64,000 bases of DNA from Agapetus fuscipes (GCA_951799405.1 OX637332.1:28248832-28312831), one strand, 5' to 3'; shown: positions 31,906 to 42,889, counted from the first letter of the stretch. Made by a program: numbers and translations. Notes: generated by a model from the sequence alone, not told the origin.

Positions 31906-33240
31906 AAGCCTTAAGAGTTATATCGATGCTTCTGATTAATGAGCGGATTATTTCCTCATTTGATTCTCACGAAAACTTTGCCAATTGTGATACAGTTTCT
32001 CCAGGATATTTTAATTTATTAGTACCAAAAATATGTTTTGATAGAAAGGAGCAACGTTGTTTTTATTATATGTACTCGAATATTCAACACAAGATTCGAA
32101 CATTCTGGATCCCAATACAGATATAAAGCAAGCGATTTCCTTTTTTTTCCTTGTCGATCATCTTTTGTTTTTATATTCCATATTCAAAATTTCCCTGTAT
32201 CTATTCTTTACTTTCCCCACATACCCATTAATTTTTTTCGTTACAAGATGTCAGAAAATGGATTTAACTTTAAAAGAAAGATCTGAAATTAATAATCAGT
32301 TGAGATGTTTAGTTATTTTTGCCAATCGCATTAAAAAATAAATATATTAAGCACTGTTTTCTTCTACTGATATCGCATTAGTTTCTACCTTACTTATAAA
32401 AAAAAATATAGTTAGTCTGGAAAGCTCTGACTTAAAATCAGAAGCGCTATTCTGCGAAATTCCTTACACTTTGGATATCAATCCAAATCGGAGCTTGCTA
32501 ACGCTTGCGAAACAATTCCATAGATAAAAAAAATCACAGTATACCTTATTTTTGGACACGAATCGCTATCTCGTCTAACGCTTCAGAGCAAGCGTCTGAT
32601 CCAATAATTTCTTTAAAATACTGGTTGTTGCTCTGTGTTAACGATAGTTTTTTTTTATAGTTTTTTAAGCAAAATTGGAATGATCATTTTCAAAATTTCT
32701 TCTTTCTCATATGATCTCATATTATAAAAATAAAGATAAGAGATCATTATGATGGTACTCGTACTTACCCATTTAAGACATATTTTAAATGCTCGTAAAA
32801 CTTCAACTAAGAGACACTTGAACAACAAAAGAGACTTTTAAGATTCCATACCGTGACGCAACTTGGTTTGGTAACGTTCACCGAACACAGTGTGCGAACT
32901 TAGGACTGTCTGGAAAAGCACAAGCACTTGTAGATAAATACCAGTACATGGTGAGTATGGACAGAGATCAAGAAGATTCTAGAAGTGCCCAGACGTTAAA
33001 TTATTATCGGCAAATGTGAATTATGGTTTTTCTAGACGGGCAGACTTTATACACATGTAGGTCTCTATGATTAGCGTCCTCAGCAACCAGTAGTCAAATT
33101 TTTTCATCAATGGAATTTGTGTCGAATTCATTTTTCCATTGAATATTAAAGCAAAATCCTACTTTTTTAATATAGGGATTGAAAATTCATTATTAATCTT
33201 ATAAGGTTATACTTGTAGTTTTTGTAAAATAAGACTATTA

Positions 33241-33369
33241 GGCCCAGTATCTTCAACGTTAGCTTATGTGACTATAAACAGATAAAGATAAACTACCCAC
33301 ATGATTAACGTAAGTGCGTCCTTTTCTATCAGTATAAATCCGCTATGTTTACGTTGAAAATATCAGGCT
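33241..33369. mobile_element. PIF/Harbinger-like MITE, 129 bp
   Basis: GGCCCAGTATCTTCAACGTTA and, inverted, AGCCTGATATTTTCAACGTA, flanked by TTA on both sides (33238-33240, 33370-33372). TTA/TAA 3-bp duplications and GG-starting ends are typical of PIF/Harbinger. Confidence 0.65.
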
Positions 33370-33478
33370 TTAATGTTTTTCAAACATCAAAGAATCCATT
33401 ATGATCAATACACAATGTTTTTCCTGTATTTTGGAATTATAAATCTTGGAAATTATGGAAGTATTTTTTTGCAATCAG

Positions 33479-33567
33479 AAAGCGAATTGAATGAAATAAA
33501 GAAGACGATGGTTAAGCTAGATCTTTGCTTTGAGGGACTGCCAAGAAATGAGGATGGACGTTGGTTG
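33479..33567 (+). CDS. possible orphan exon (very tentative)
   Basis: Bordered by a good acceptor (TTTTTTTGCAATCAG) and donor (TTG before GTAAGC). The only open frame reads SELNEIKKTMVKLDLCFEGL, then PRNEDGRWL. No family is recognised. The surrounding 115-codon ORF (33373-33720) ends in a hammerhead-like core at 33669, so the region may instead be a retroelement relic. The exit phase (0) does not fit the furrowed-like exon at 54106. Confidence 0.2.
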
Positions 33568-33668
33568 GTAAGCCGTTGCACAATATGTCCAGCTTTGTTG
33601 TGTTTCCTTCTTTATTTTCTGAGAGTGCTCAAAATTTGGATGTACAACAAGAGAAAGATGTATTCTTA

Positions 33669-33712
33669 CCTGATGATGACCAACAAGATCGAAAACGTTT
33701 ATAATTGTGAAT
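33669..33712 (+). ncRNA. weak hammerhead-like core
   Basis: CUGAUGA and GAAA are both intact, followed by the palindrome AACGUU. Stem II has only two or three pairs and stem I does not match. Confidence 0.3.
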
Positions 33713-34255
33713 TAAAATAAATCGATATTTGTGAAAAGAAATGAGTCGTATAAATTCAAACGCTGTCAACTCCTTACGCGATAATTTTGAGAAAAATAAA
33801 CTTGTAAAACGACAACACCAGTTGGAGATGACGGCGTTTGCACGAAATCATACTTTTTCAATTAAAATTAAGAAGAATTAAGTGAAGTTTACATTATATC
33901 GCACACAAAAAAATGATTTGTTACACTGCGCAGAATCAAATTCAATCATTATCTCAAAAATCATAAATTTTGGAGCTGACGGCGTATGCAGTAATACGAC
34001 TCAAATAGTGATTCATTAAAATTTTGTTTCTAAAATATAAAAATCAATCAAGAGAAAGATGGGTTGAAGAAAGTCCTGAATATGGGGTGCTTCTTTGAAC
34101 AACTTAGGACAACCACAATGGATGTTGCTTTTGATCGTTTAGTGACAAAATTATTTACCCAATCATAATTCTCTTTTCGACAATTTAACATGTTTGTCTT
34201 TCTCTTCGTCTTGAAAACAAGATAATTGTTTTCACAACAACAGTTGTTTGGCTTT

Positions 34256-34435
34256 ATGGAGTCAATGACCCGGACAACTAATTTGTTATTACTCAGCGTT
34301 ATTGCCTGCCACACATGCCATTCCGGATCACTCCATGAACAACACTCTCGGAAATTTCTCGAAAACTCGTGTGTGCAGTGTGAGGAAAGACTTTTACTTA
34401 ACCTGGATTATTTACCGGGAAACGTTTATGTTTGA
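34256..34435 (+). other. ORF with signal-peptide-like start (tentative)
   Basis: Starts MESMTRTTNLLLLSVIACHT, then CHSGS, with a short hydrophobic core. It stays open for 59 codons and contains a weak donor in phase 1 (CAGT before GTGAGG). It could be a first exon or chance. No downstream exon can be assigned. Confidence 0.15.
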
Positions 34436-34794
34436 GTGGACACAGCGCCACAAGGAAGTTATGCCCCGCGAGGAACGATCTCAATATATAACATATTGTA
34501 GTGTTTTGGGTTTGGATAGACTTTAAACAAACAAAAAAACTGGTCTTCTTTTTGGATATTTATTTACACATTTATTTGACAATTTTGTATTTATTTTTAA
34601 CACCTTTAGCAACTTAAATTTATTTTACAGTTCAGCACCTCACACTTGTTCTTCGATCAAAGGCGAATATCTATCTGCTCTCCTGCACCCAATTTTGCTC
34701 CTTATATACCCCAGAGACAGAAATCTCTAGGGACCAATTTGCCAGCACACTCTCGAACGCTCTACCAGCTTCGAGAATACAAAGGGATTATTTA

Positions 34795-34945
34795 ATTTCT
34801 AGATTTCTCAAGCCTATAATCAGTATTGCTACCTACGATGTACATCTATATCAATCTACTATTTACATAACACTATAATAATTATTGCTACCTACGATGT
34901 ACACCTATATGAATCTACTATTAACATAACATTATTTACATAACA
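34795..34945 (+). repeat. two-copy direct repeat, about 66 bp
   Basis: ATTGCTACCTACGATGTACA and AATCTACTATTTACATAACA-type sequence occur at 34825 and 34885. Confidence 0.75.
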
Positions 34946-35205
34946 ATTTTGTTATATTTTAACCGGGTTCAATTTAATAAAAACTGAGGGGATTTATTTC
35001 AGATTCGATACAGAGTTGCTTTACACCTGCACAATACAACGGTCGGTTGACTTTTCCAGGTATTGAGAGATTTCGTCCTTATTTAATAATAAGAATAAAG
35101 GTTTAAGTTAGAATTACGGTCGTTTGACATTTTGACAATTATATTATTAAGGATGAACTGTGATGAACTGAACTGTTCATCCTCAGTCGCCGTACAGAGA
35201 GGATG

Positions 35206-35249
35206 TTCTCCTGAAGACGTCGGCTACGTCGCTGACGAAACGTAGAGAA
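35206..35249 (+). ncRNA. hammerhead-ribozyme-like motif 6 (canonical core)
   Basis: UUCUC, CUGAAGA, C, stem II GUCGGC/GCUGAC (6 pairs, one G-U; 6-nt loop), GAAA, CGUA, GAGAA. The last five bases pair perfectly with UUCUC as stem I, and the cleavage triplet would be GUA. Helix III is again the loop-less palindrome ACGU. The flanking sequence differs from motifs 2, 3 and 4, so this is a different element. Confidence 0.65.
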
Positions 35250-35494
35250 TAATGTAAGTTCTCACCGAACGGTTCGTTAAATATCCGATTTAAATTAAGT
35301 TTTAAAATTGTTCAGTTTTAAAAAATATATATATATAATTGTCAATAAGAATAAAGATCATTATCGAAACATTGAGAATTGTTACATGCGAGAGTTCACT
35401 AGAACATCCGACCAAACACAGCAATTTCGAACAATACAAATCAATATCAAATACAAATTATATAAGTTCCTAACATCTATTAATTTGCTGATTA

Positions 35495-35697
35495 CGGCCA
35501 ATTCTCAAATAAGATTCAGTTGAATAAGACTGGATGAAACTATGGTGACCTGTCTTTGGTAAAGGCAGATAAACTTTTCAACCCAGCGAAGAGCATATCA
35601 AAAATGAAATATTTTTCTTGTTCCGTCGGGATTCAAACCCACTACCTTCCAATCACGAGTCTGAAGTGTTTACCACTAGACTACGGACCGGCTGACT
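35495..35697 (-). mobile_element. SINE family G, 5' two-thirds
   Basis: CCGGTCCGTAGTCTAGTGG head with B box GGGTTTGAATCCC on the minus strand. Lost beyond GAATTGGC. Confidence 0.75.
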
Positions 35698-35699
35698 AA

Positions 35700-36375
35700 G
35701 CAATGCATGTAATATTGACCCCAACGCAGACAATGAGGTCCGCACATGCATCGGCATAGACAATATCGTTACGTCACTCGACCGGGTTGCTAGGCAAAAA
35801 GCATTTTTTTTTTTTATTTCTACTAAATTTTATAGAAACAGAAATTCTAATGAATCACTGTTTTATTTTCACTCGCTTATTAAATTTATTTTAATTAATA
35901 CATACGAACGCTTTAGATCTCTCGATCATCTTCAATTCTAAATATTTATATATTTTTTTATTCTTTGCTGAGTCCCTACAAGACTGACATTAGCTCGGCA
36001 GAAAAAAAAACAAATTGAAAATGTTTACAAGTCCATTGTAAGTCTGTACAAAACAGGTCGAATGCGCTATAATATAATTGTTTAAGTGTTTGGTGCGACA
36101 TCGAAATGTATGTATGCGGCTAGAGACCTCTGGAGTGGGATTATCATAACCGCAATAATAAAGGTCTTGCACCTTACGGCCGCCCAGCCGGCATCGACCT
36201 CCTGACCTCGATAAGGCCACACGGCCTCTAAAGGGGGTCACGGACGCGGGCGAGGCGCCAAATTCTGAGCATTCCGGCCTGTAAACCCACAGCCTTCTGA
36301 GACTCTCAATAAACTCAGGACACACAATTTTGAATTAGATTTTTTCTCGCTGGGAAAACGTCACATGTGTAGGCT
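35700..36375. other. no gene recognised; GC-rich patch 36120-36300
   Basis: The minus ORF at 35990-36325 spans a GC-rich patch (CCTCTAAAGGGGGTCACGGA) without a recognisable domain or clear splice sites. A retroelement fragment is possible. Confidence 0.3.
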
Positions 36376-36379
36376 TAAC

Positions 36380-36632
36380 AATCTAATCTAATCTAAGTTG
36401 CAAAGATATGTTACATTGGAGATTCACATTACATGCATTTTCACAACCAGACACGTACAAGTTCGCGCTTGCACGTACCGCATGTGAACCTACAACACAA
36501 AAAAACAAATCTCAAATGGACATACACCCTGTAACTCTTGCCGTCCTTCCCTGAGACAGTGGTGACATTGGCAAAGTGAACAATTTTTCCAGCATGGGTG
36601 GTCAGCCGCATACCAACCTAAAAGTTAAGGAA
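36380..36632 (-). mobile_element. LINE 3' unit, complete
   Basis: AATCTAATCTAATCTAAG on +. It ends at GTTCCTTAACTTTTAGG on the minus strand with unrelated sequence beyond. Confidence 0.85.
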
Positions 36633-36671
36633 CAACAAATGAGAAAACATAGGTTTGATTGTTTTTTTTTT

Positions 36672-37180
36672 CAATAAATTCTTGAAGAGGAATATTCAAA
36701 ATTTCAATTCACTAACCTATTTTAGCCTGGCCAGAAACAGGTATTAACATCATCAATTCATAGTTCATAAATGTTTATTTTTAACAATTTTGTGTGCGAA
36801 AGGAACAACGGAATGAGTAAAAAAAAACGAGTTTTGAGGGATCGTATCAATCGTTTGAGTGATATATGATTGGCAAGGAAAAATGATTGGAGTCAAAAAA
36901 TAAATAAAATCTTGATATACTTTGAAAAAGGACAAATGATATTTATAATTATCTCAAATATTTGTAAAATTCTTCAATTTTGTTTTGGCTCTCCTCACTT
37001 GCATTTTTTTTACCCATCCTGTTGTTTCTTTCGCACACAGAATTATTAGTTAACAATTACCCACTGACATTTGTTAAAACAGGGTTAGAGTTATAGTCAA
37101 TCGGACACGACGGGGTTCGAACTTTTGCTTGTTTCAAAAACGATTGTTCAAGTACCAACGCCTCACCTCTAGACCATACC
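36672..37180 (-). mobile_element. SINE family L split by a MITE
   Basis: The 3' part is at 36672-36790 (CAATTCACTAACCTATTTTA) and the head part at 37040-37180 (AACAATTACCCACTGACATT, B box CGAACCCCG on the minus strand). The 249-bp MITE family 1 element lies between them. Confidence 0.75.
36791..37039. mobile_element. MITE family 1, 249 bp, inside SINE
   Basis: TGTGTGCGAAAGGAACAACG and (reverse complement) TGTGTGCGAAAGAAACAACA; inverted repeats extend about 35 bp. The target duplication is not clear in the AT-rich SINE centre. Confidence 0.85.
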
Positions 37181-37189
37181 ATCAATTTC

Positions 37190-37275
37190 CCAATTGTACA
37201 TAAACCCTGCCATTCTTGTCCGATTTTCCTGAAACAGCGGTGATGTTGACTAAAGCGAATTAATTTTTACAGGAA
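37190..37275 (-). mobile_element. LINE 3' unit fragment, old
   Basis: CCTGAAACAGCGGTGATGTTG and CATAAACCCTGCCATTCTTG identify it. Confidence 0.55.
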
Positions 37276-37739
37276 CAAAAATCGTAAAATATTACTGTCA
37301 ATGAAAAAAAAACCTTTAAGTACATATCTAAAAAAAACTTTAAATATAACATGTCTCAGCCTCTATCATCGCAGATCAACCGCCATCGGTGATGACAATA
37401 GCAATTTAGAATTTCAATAGGAATGTCGTATTAGGATTATGTAGAACTTAGAAGTATTGAGCGCACTGCTCGTCGCTACCCATACACATTCTTAAAGCAA
37501 AAGCCTGGTATTAGATTCTCCAGATTACCGTTTGGGACTTGCATTAAACACAAGCTCATAAATAAAGTGTACGTTATGTATTCAAGCTCATACACATTAC
37601 ATTCAAGGCGAGATCATAAAAGCTACTACATGTTTATGTTTAAATGTAAAGAGAGTGAGGGCAGATTGTAACAAATATTGGATTCTTCTTTAAATTGAAG
37701 TGTTTCTTACCTACTATCGCAATTTTAATCAAAAATAAC

Positions 37740-37860
37740 TTTTGTTATACAACACAGCTTTATTTTCACATTTTGAGTTAAATTGCCTAAGCGCTATCAG
37801 ACTTTAACCGTCCATCTTCAGAGGCTAACTGCGGTAAAAAACAAAAGGTTATTTTTTATT
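37740..37860 (-). mobile_element. Penelope-like element terminus
   Basis: Same terminal sequence as next to the GIY-YIG ORF at 53480-53600 (TTTATTTTCACATTTTGAGTT, GCGCTATC.GACT, CCATCTTCAGAGGCTAACTG). It includes the hammerhead-like motif at 37785. Confidence 0.7.
37785..37825 (-). ncRNA. hammerhead-like motif 9 (GAUA variant)
   Basis: GCCU, CUGAAGA, U, GGAC/GUCU stem II, GAUA in place of GAAA, GCGCUU, AGGC. AGGC pairs with GCCU as stem I. The same GAUA occurs in the copy at 53527. Confidence 0.5.
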
Positions 37861-38990
37861 AAAATTGAAAATGAATTTTTACTCCGTTCATGCACAAACC
37901 TTAGAAAACTTACTATCCTACTCTAAAATATCTCTGCTGCTTATCATTGTATTCGGACTTGTGTTGTCTACATACGGATAAAAAAGAAAGACCTTAGTAT
38001 GACTCATAGAAATAGACAAAAAAAAAACAACTTTAAAAGGGTCATAATATTACACAAAAAGTGAATCGGTAGTAAAGTTTTTAAAATGCGTTCATCTGCT
38101 CTTGTTTTATGTTTGTCACATTATTTTTTATCACCATTTTTAAAAGAATAGGATAAAAGGAAAAATTCGCAAATATTGAAAACAAACGTATTTTGGAAAA
38201 CAAGATTTTCAAAAATCAGAGCGTTGCGTGAGTATTAAAAGCAGACTTTAAGTGGTATAGAGAAGAAGAGATATGAGTTTCTCAACCAAACACCATGCCT
38301 TTTTTTTGTATGGAAGAGACACTTCTCCTACAACCCTAAAAAACGGATCGGAAACTCGTTTATCTCTACAAAAATCAGACCAGTTTGATCTTCTTTTGAA
38401 CATCAAAAAATTCCTGCGTAATGCGTTGTATTCAAAAACTTGTCCCAATCAAGTCCGTCCTTTCTCTCACGTACCAACTGATTCTTTACTGCCGTTGTGT
38501 GTGCTTTTTAAGACGAATTTATATGTGACATCAAACAAATAAAAGAATAGAAATCTGGCCATTCAGACTTTTTTGTTGCCAATTTTTCGTCAAAAGCACA
38601 CGATACTCTCAGCTACATTACAATTTGGTCTTGGCTCGGGTATGTAGACCGTGAAAATAAAGCAAATATGTTTTTTCACAATAAAATTTGATGGATGCAG
38701 TAAAAAAAGTTTTGATAGACGTTGTGTGTCAAACGTCGCATCGTACAAAGAAAACCGTACCCGGTTTATTGTGGAAAATAATAAGTCTCTTTTATGTTAC
38801 GCGCTCTGGAAATTCTACTTCATTACAACACAAATCAACACAATTTTTTTACATGCATACGACACTTATTTGAACCATAAAGAGATACGTAATTTTTTAT
38901 TTTTTTTACGGTTTATAATTTGCGTGTAAGCTCTCAGTTTCAATTCAAGTATAACCAATAAAAAGGTTGACTTTACAGATGTTTTTAGAG
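37861..38990. other. no feature recognised
   Basis: Several ORFs of 60-92 codons overlap on both strands without domains or splice-bounded structure. Confidence 0.3.
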
Positions 38991-38991
38991 G

Positions 38992-39066
38992 GCTTTTGAG
39001 GTGTGAGACACACAAAAACAGCGCTCAACAAGTAAATCATCCTAATATTATTATTATTATTATTAT
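38992..39066 (+). mobile_element. SINE family G 3' end with (ATT)n
   Basis: GAGGGCTTTTGAGGTGTGA to CATCCTAATATTATTATTAT. A LINE-unit fragment follows directly. Confidence 0.75.
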
Positions 39067-39175
39067 GTCACCGCTGTTTCAGGAAACGGTTACAATAGTT
39101 GCAAGCTTTATGTCCATTTGTGGTTATTTTTTTTTATTTTGAGTTTATTTGTGAGCGTGCATTAAATGCTAATAC
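39066..39175 (+). mobile_element. LINE 3' unit internal fragment
   Basis: GTCACCGCTGTTTCAGGAAA, then TTGCAAGCTTTATGTCCAT. Strongly diverged. Confidence 0.5.
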
Positions 39176-39181
39176 TTACAT

Positions 39182-39458
39182 GTTCCGGTGGATAGCTCAG
39201 TTGGTAAATTGCTTGCATTCCATGCCGAGAGCTCGAATCCCACCGAGGGTGTCAGAATGAAATTCCTGTTTCGGTGTTAATTTCTAACCCAAAACAAAAT
39301 ACCAGCAAACCTGATTAAGCCTAAAAAAATGAGAACCAGACCCCTTGGGAGCTGAGAAACCCTCACTTCAACTGTAATGGATGAAAGGTCGACTCTTTTA
39401 CCTGTAAAAACTAAATAGGTTCCACTCCCCACATGCGACTCCTTCGAAGAGTCTGCTA
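39182..39458 (+). mobile_element. SINE family A
   Basis: GGTGGATAGCTCAGTTGGTA head. It has lost a few bases in the B box (GAGCTCGAATCCC) and the last 30 bp. Confidence 0.8.
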
Positions 39459-39464
39459 TAAATT

Positions 39465-39597
39465 AATTTTGAGAATAAAAAAAAAACACTCTCACACTTT
39501 CATTGTTTACGTCTTTTTCTTAACTCAGATTGTGTAGACAATTTCATTGAGAGGTTATCTTTGAACCAACTGGTAGATAAACTAAACAAGCACTGGG
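39465..39597. mobile_element. MITE family 2, right half only
   Basis: ACTCAGATTGTGTAGACAAT to AAACAAGCACTGGGG matches the end of 45233-45478. Confidence 0.65.
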
Positions 39598-39599
39598 GG

Positions 39600-40050
39600 G
39601 AATATCAATGTTTTACTCTTTAATAGAGAACAAGTAAATGGCTGACATTGATGAAGGTTTTGCAGTTTTGCACTGTACTCTTTAATAGAGAAATACATTA
39701 TTGGACTTTCACTGTGTTAACAGAAATTCCTTAAAAATTATTATTTCTTTACTCTCAACAGTAATTGTTCACTGTTTTTTTTTTTTTAATCAAAATTACA
39801 AACCTTTTCGGTCTTCAAATCGACGCAGGTATCATCATATATCAATGATTACTCTCTCAATCTTTCCCTTCTCCATTACCCCTCATGTCTGTTCACGCTC
39901 TCGGTCCAAATGCCTCTTTTCACTGATGAATGGCTCACGCCCGACGTGATGTTTTCATAACACTAGTGTTGTCGCAAATACTCGCTATTATTCGGTATTC
40001 GGCATTACTTGTCATTCATTTTTTTTGTTATTCGTCGAGTACCGAATCTG
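39600..40050. other. no feature recognised
   Basis: A 13-bp duplication of GTACTCTTTAATAGAGAA-type sequence near 39614/39676; otherwise nothing. Confidence 0.3.
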
Positions 40051-40051
40051 C

Positions 40052-40175
40052 AATCTATAATCTAAGTTGCAAAAATATATTTAAATTTAAACTCGTATTT
40101 AATGCATGCCCACAAGCAGGCACATACAAAGTTCGCGTTTACACATGTTGAATGTGTAGGTACATAAAAAATAAA
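40052..40175 (-). mobile_element. LINE 3' unit fragment, TTATAGA tail
   Basis: The 3' 120 bp; it lacks the TTCCTTGACTT half. Confidence 0.7.
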
Positions 40176-40257
40176 CCAAACTGCACTTTTTGATTAAAAT
40201 ACAAATTATCAATCATTGTCTTTCCTAATTATTATTCTTCTTATTTTAAGGAATCCT

Positions 40258-40495
40258 GTTGATATGCGGCTGACCACCCATGCTGTAGAAAATGGTTCAC
40301 TTTGCCAATGTCACCCCTGTTTCAGGGAAGGTCAGCAGGAGTTGCAGGGTGTATGTTCATTTGAGATTCGGGTTTTTATGTTGTAGGTTTACATGCGGCA
40401 TGTTAAGCGCGAACTTGTACGTGTCTGCTTGTGAAAATGCACATAGTGCAAATCTTTAATGTTACATATATTTGCAACTTAGATTAGATTAGATG
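40258..40495 (+). mobile_element. LINE 3' unit
   Basis: From GATATGCGGCTGACCACCCA to TTAGATTAGATTAGAT. The first 20 bp are missing. Confidence 0.85.
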
Positions 40496-40916
40496 TTGAG
40501 CTATTCGGTACTCTTCATAGTGAATTGAGATAACTCGGTATTCGACTATTCGCGGCATCTCTACGTCACACTGGCGCTCGAATATGACTCGGGCATAATA
40601 AAACGCTTCATCTGCTGCGGATGCTCGATCACGACCTGATTAGTGGGTGAGCTTGTGTTGGTGATCGCTCACACTGCTTGGTCTCGGGCGCAGGCATGGC
40701 AGAAGTACCGTTTGCAACCTGTACAGGCAACTTGAGAGACCAGATAGCCGAGGTAACGCTACTCGCATACAGGCAGACGCACCAAATGCCGCGCCTGCGA
40801 GACTTGCTCTTGGGTTTTAGAGCATCGCACACGTCATGACAATGTAATAATAATATTAGGATGATGCTGGAGTGATGCTTTCCGGGATCTGTTGCCGTGG
40901 TCTGTGGGAGCTGGAG

Positions 40917-40964
40917 CTTCCGGACGCTTCGCCCATTTCTACGATGGGCTTCTTCAGCGTGAAG
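40917..40964 (-). ncRNA. hammerhead-like motif 4 (GAAG variant)
   Basis: Identical to motif 3 except that GAAA is GAAG (plus-strand CGCTTCGC instead of CGTTTCGC). The changed base is the one that pairs with U of the cleavage triplet, giving a G-U pair. Confidence 0.55.
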
Positions 40965-41071
40965 TATTATGGTGATGATGATCTTGATGAGAACTGTGAT
41001 ATCATCCATTCCATCACACATACCATCACAGTTCCATCATAGTTCTCGTCAAGATCATCATCATCATCATA

Positions 41072-41119
41072 CTTCACGCTGAAGAAGCCCATCGTAGAAA
41101 TGGGCGAAACGTCCGGAAG
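41072..41119 (+). ncRNA. hammerhead-ribozyme-like motif 3 (best copy)
   Basis: CUUC-A-CG, CUGAAGA, A, stem II GCCCAU/AUGGGC (6 perfect pairs, loop CGUAGAA), GAAA, CGUC, CGGAAG. CGGAAG pairs with CUUC-CG (six pairs, one bulged A) as stem I. All conserved core bases and the GUC triplet are present. Helix III consists only of ACGU, which can pair with itself in a second molecule, as proposed for Penelope-type hammerheads. Confidence 0.7.
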
Positions 41120-41207
41120 CTCCAGCTCCCACAGACCACGGCAACAGATCCCGGAAAGCATCACTCCAGCATCATCAGCCGGCCGTGTAAGCCTAAAACT
41201 CTTATTC

Positions 41208-41365
41208 AATATTAGGATGTTTGGTGAGCGCTGTTTTGTGTGTATCACACCTCAAGAGCTCTCTGTAAGCTTGGTCGTCGCTGTAGAAAGCGCCAATTCT
41301 CAAGCAAGACCCAGTTGTTGTAAGGTTGGATGGACCATTCAGTGACCGGTCTTTGGTAAAGGTTA
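41208..41365 (-). mobile_element. SINE family G 3' half
   Basis: From CAATATTAGGATG (tail on +) to GACCGGTCTTTGGTAAAGG. Confidence 0.75.
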
Positions 41366-41444
41366 CTTATGTTCACACAAGATTTGAAGGATTATAGTGT
41401 ATCATGTATACTCACAAAGCAGACGGAACGGGCCCGTTTCCTTC

Positions 41445-41605
41445 CAATCTTACACTTGTTTCAAGGAAGGGCGGCAAGAATTGCAACGTTTATGTCCATC
41501 TCTTGTCCATGTTTTTATTTTGTGACTACACTTACAGTATGTCTAAGGGTGAACTTATGAATCTTAAATGTTGATATATATATTTGCAACTTAAATTATA
41601 GATTA
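41445..41605 (+). mobile_element. LINE 3' unit, 5' half missing
   Basis: TTTCAAGGAAGGGCGGCAAG to GCAACTTAAATTATAGATTA. Confidence 0.7.
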
Positions 41606-41944
41606 TGGAGCGATAAAATTTCACAAAATTATTAATTTTTCAAGTGTAAATAACACTTTTTTTTATACCCATTCACTGAATAACTCGCATTCTTAAATTG
41701 ATCGGTTTATAAGTATAAAGTAGGTATAGTAGGTAAGTGCTGAACTGCAGAAATTACGATTCACTAGATATCCGACCAACCGATGTAAAAAAATATCATG
41801 AACTTTGAATCTATCCGTGCGCTTTCTACAAGCCTTTCTCGTCTTGGAGTCTCTCGCACCATAAGCTAAACAGCATTGCAGTCTGACGAGGTTTTTAGAA
41901 TTCCAAGTTTCTGTCATATACTGAATAAGTCGCATATTAAGCTA

Positions 41945-42122
41945 AATGAGCTTCTCAGATGCACCTTTTTCCTATTTTCTACAAGAGAAAACACTAAAAA
42001 GGTGTGACAGCCCTATAGTTTAGAAGTTTTTCATGAGTACTCCCTTAGAATTAGTTCACTTCCTATGAGAAGTTACACCCAATAAAATGTTGTATCCGAG
42101 ATTTCTCAAATCAATGAATCAG
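41945..42122. repeat. dispersed repeat R, copy 2
   Basis: See 31455-31632; about 180 bp alignable with scattered differences. Confidence 0.65.
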
Positions 42123-42406
42123 ACTAAATTAAACCATTTCCTTTACAATTGCTTCTTTGACGTAAAAGTTACTCGTTTAAAGAAGAATGAAGTAAAAATA
42201 TTGATTAATTTTTAAGAAAACGTCAATAAATTTACACATTCTTTAAGCTGCAAGAAACATGAACGTTCACCAAGGCTGGTGAATTGAGACTGGGTGTACC
42301 TTTGTTAGATGAAGATCCTGAGACGTATCTATGGGTTCATGTGAGAAAACAGAGGCTGTCTTAGAAGGAACAACCATGAACAAAACGAATTGTTCTTCAT
42401 AATGAT

Positions 42407-42630
42407 CTATAATCTAAGTTGCAAATATATATTCACATTTAAAATTCATATAAGATCCATGCCCACAAACAGACACGCGTAAGTCCACACTTTCCAATGC
42501 TGCATGTGTACCTACTTACACATTAAAATCCAAACTTCAAATGAACACCCTGCAAATTTTGCCGACCTTCCCTGGAACAGGTGACATTGGCAAAGTGAAC
42601 CATTTTTTACAGTATTCGTGGTCAGCCGCA
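42407..42630 (-). mobile_element. LINE 3' unit, TTATAGA tail
   Basis: Full length except for the first 15 bp. Joined directly to the next unit. Confidence 0.8.
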
Positions 42631-42633
42631 TCT

Positions 42634-42886
42634 CAACCTAAAACTAAGTTGCAAAGATATATATCATTTGTGATTCATATTAAATGCATTATCACAAGCA
42701 GACACGCATAATTTCGCGCTCACACATGCCGCATGTGGACCTACAATATAAAAACCCAATCTCAAATGAACGTTAGCCCTACAACTCTTGCTGACCTTCC
42801 CTGGATCAGGTGACATTGGCAAAGTACACCATTTTTTACAGTATGCGTGGTCAGCCGCATACCAACCTATAAGTCAAGGAACATAC
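42634..42886 (-). mobile_element. LINE 3' unit
   Basis: Begins GTTCCTTGACTTATAGG on the minus strand. Its 3' end lies where the previous copy starts, so the two are in tandem. The TTAGA tail is absent at the joint. Confidence 0.8.
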
Positions 42887-42889
42887 TCA

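Larger units (their letters stand above)
40860..41176. repeat. nearly perfect 136-bp inverted repeat carrying two hammerhead-like motifs
   Basis: Left arm 40860-40995, right arm 41041-41176, 45-bp spacer. The arms differ at only a handful of positions. Each arm is one copy of unit P (also at 21815-21985 and 10080-10160), so this is a tail-to-tail dimer in opposite orientations. ORFs on both strands through it (40629-41021, 40967-41248, 41100-41345) are translations of the repeat. Confidence 0.9.

Noticed and set aside
40629..41345. Overlapping ORFs of 81-130 codons on both strands
   Set aside because: They translate the two arms of the inverted repeat; equal openness on both strands reflects the palindrome, not a gene.
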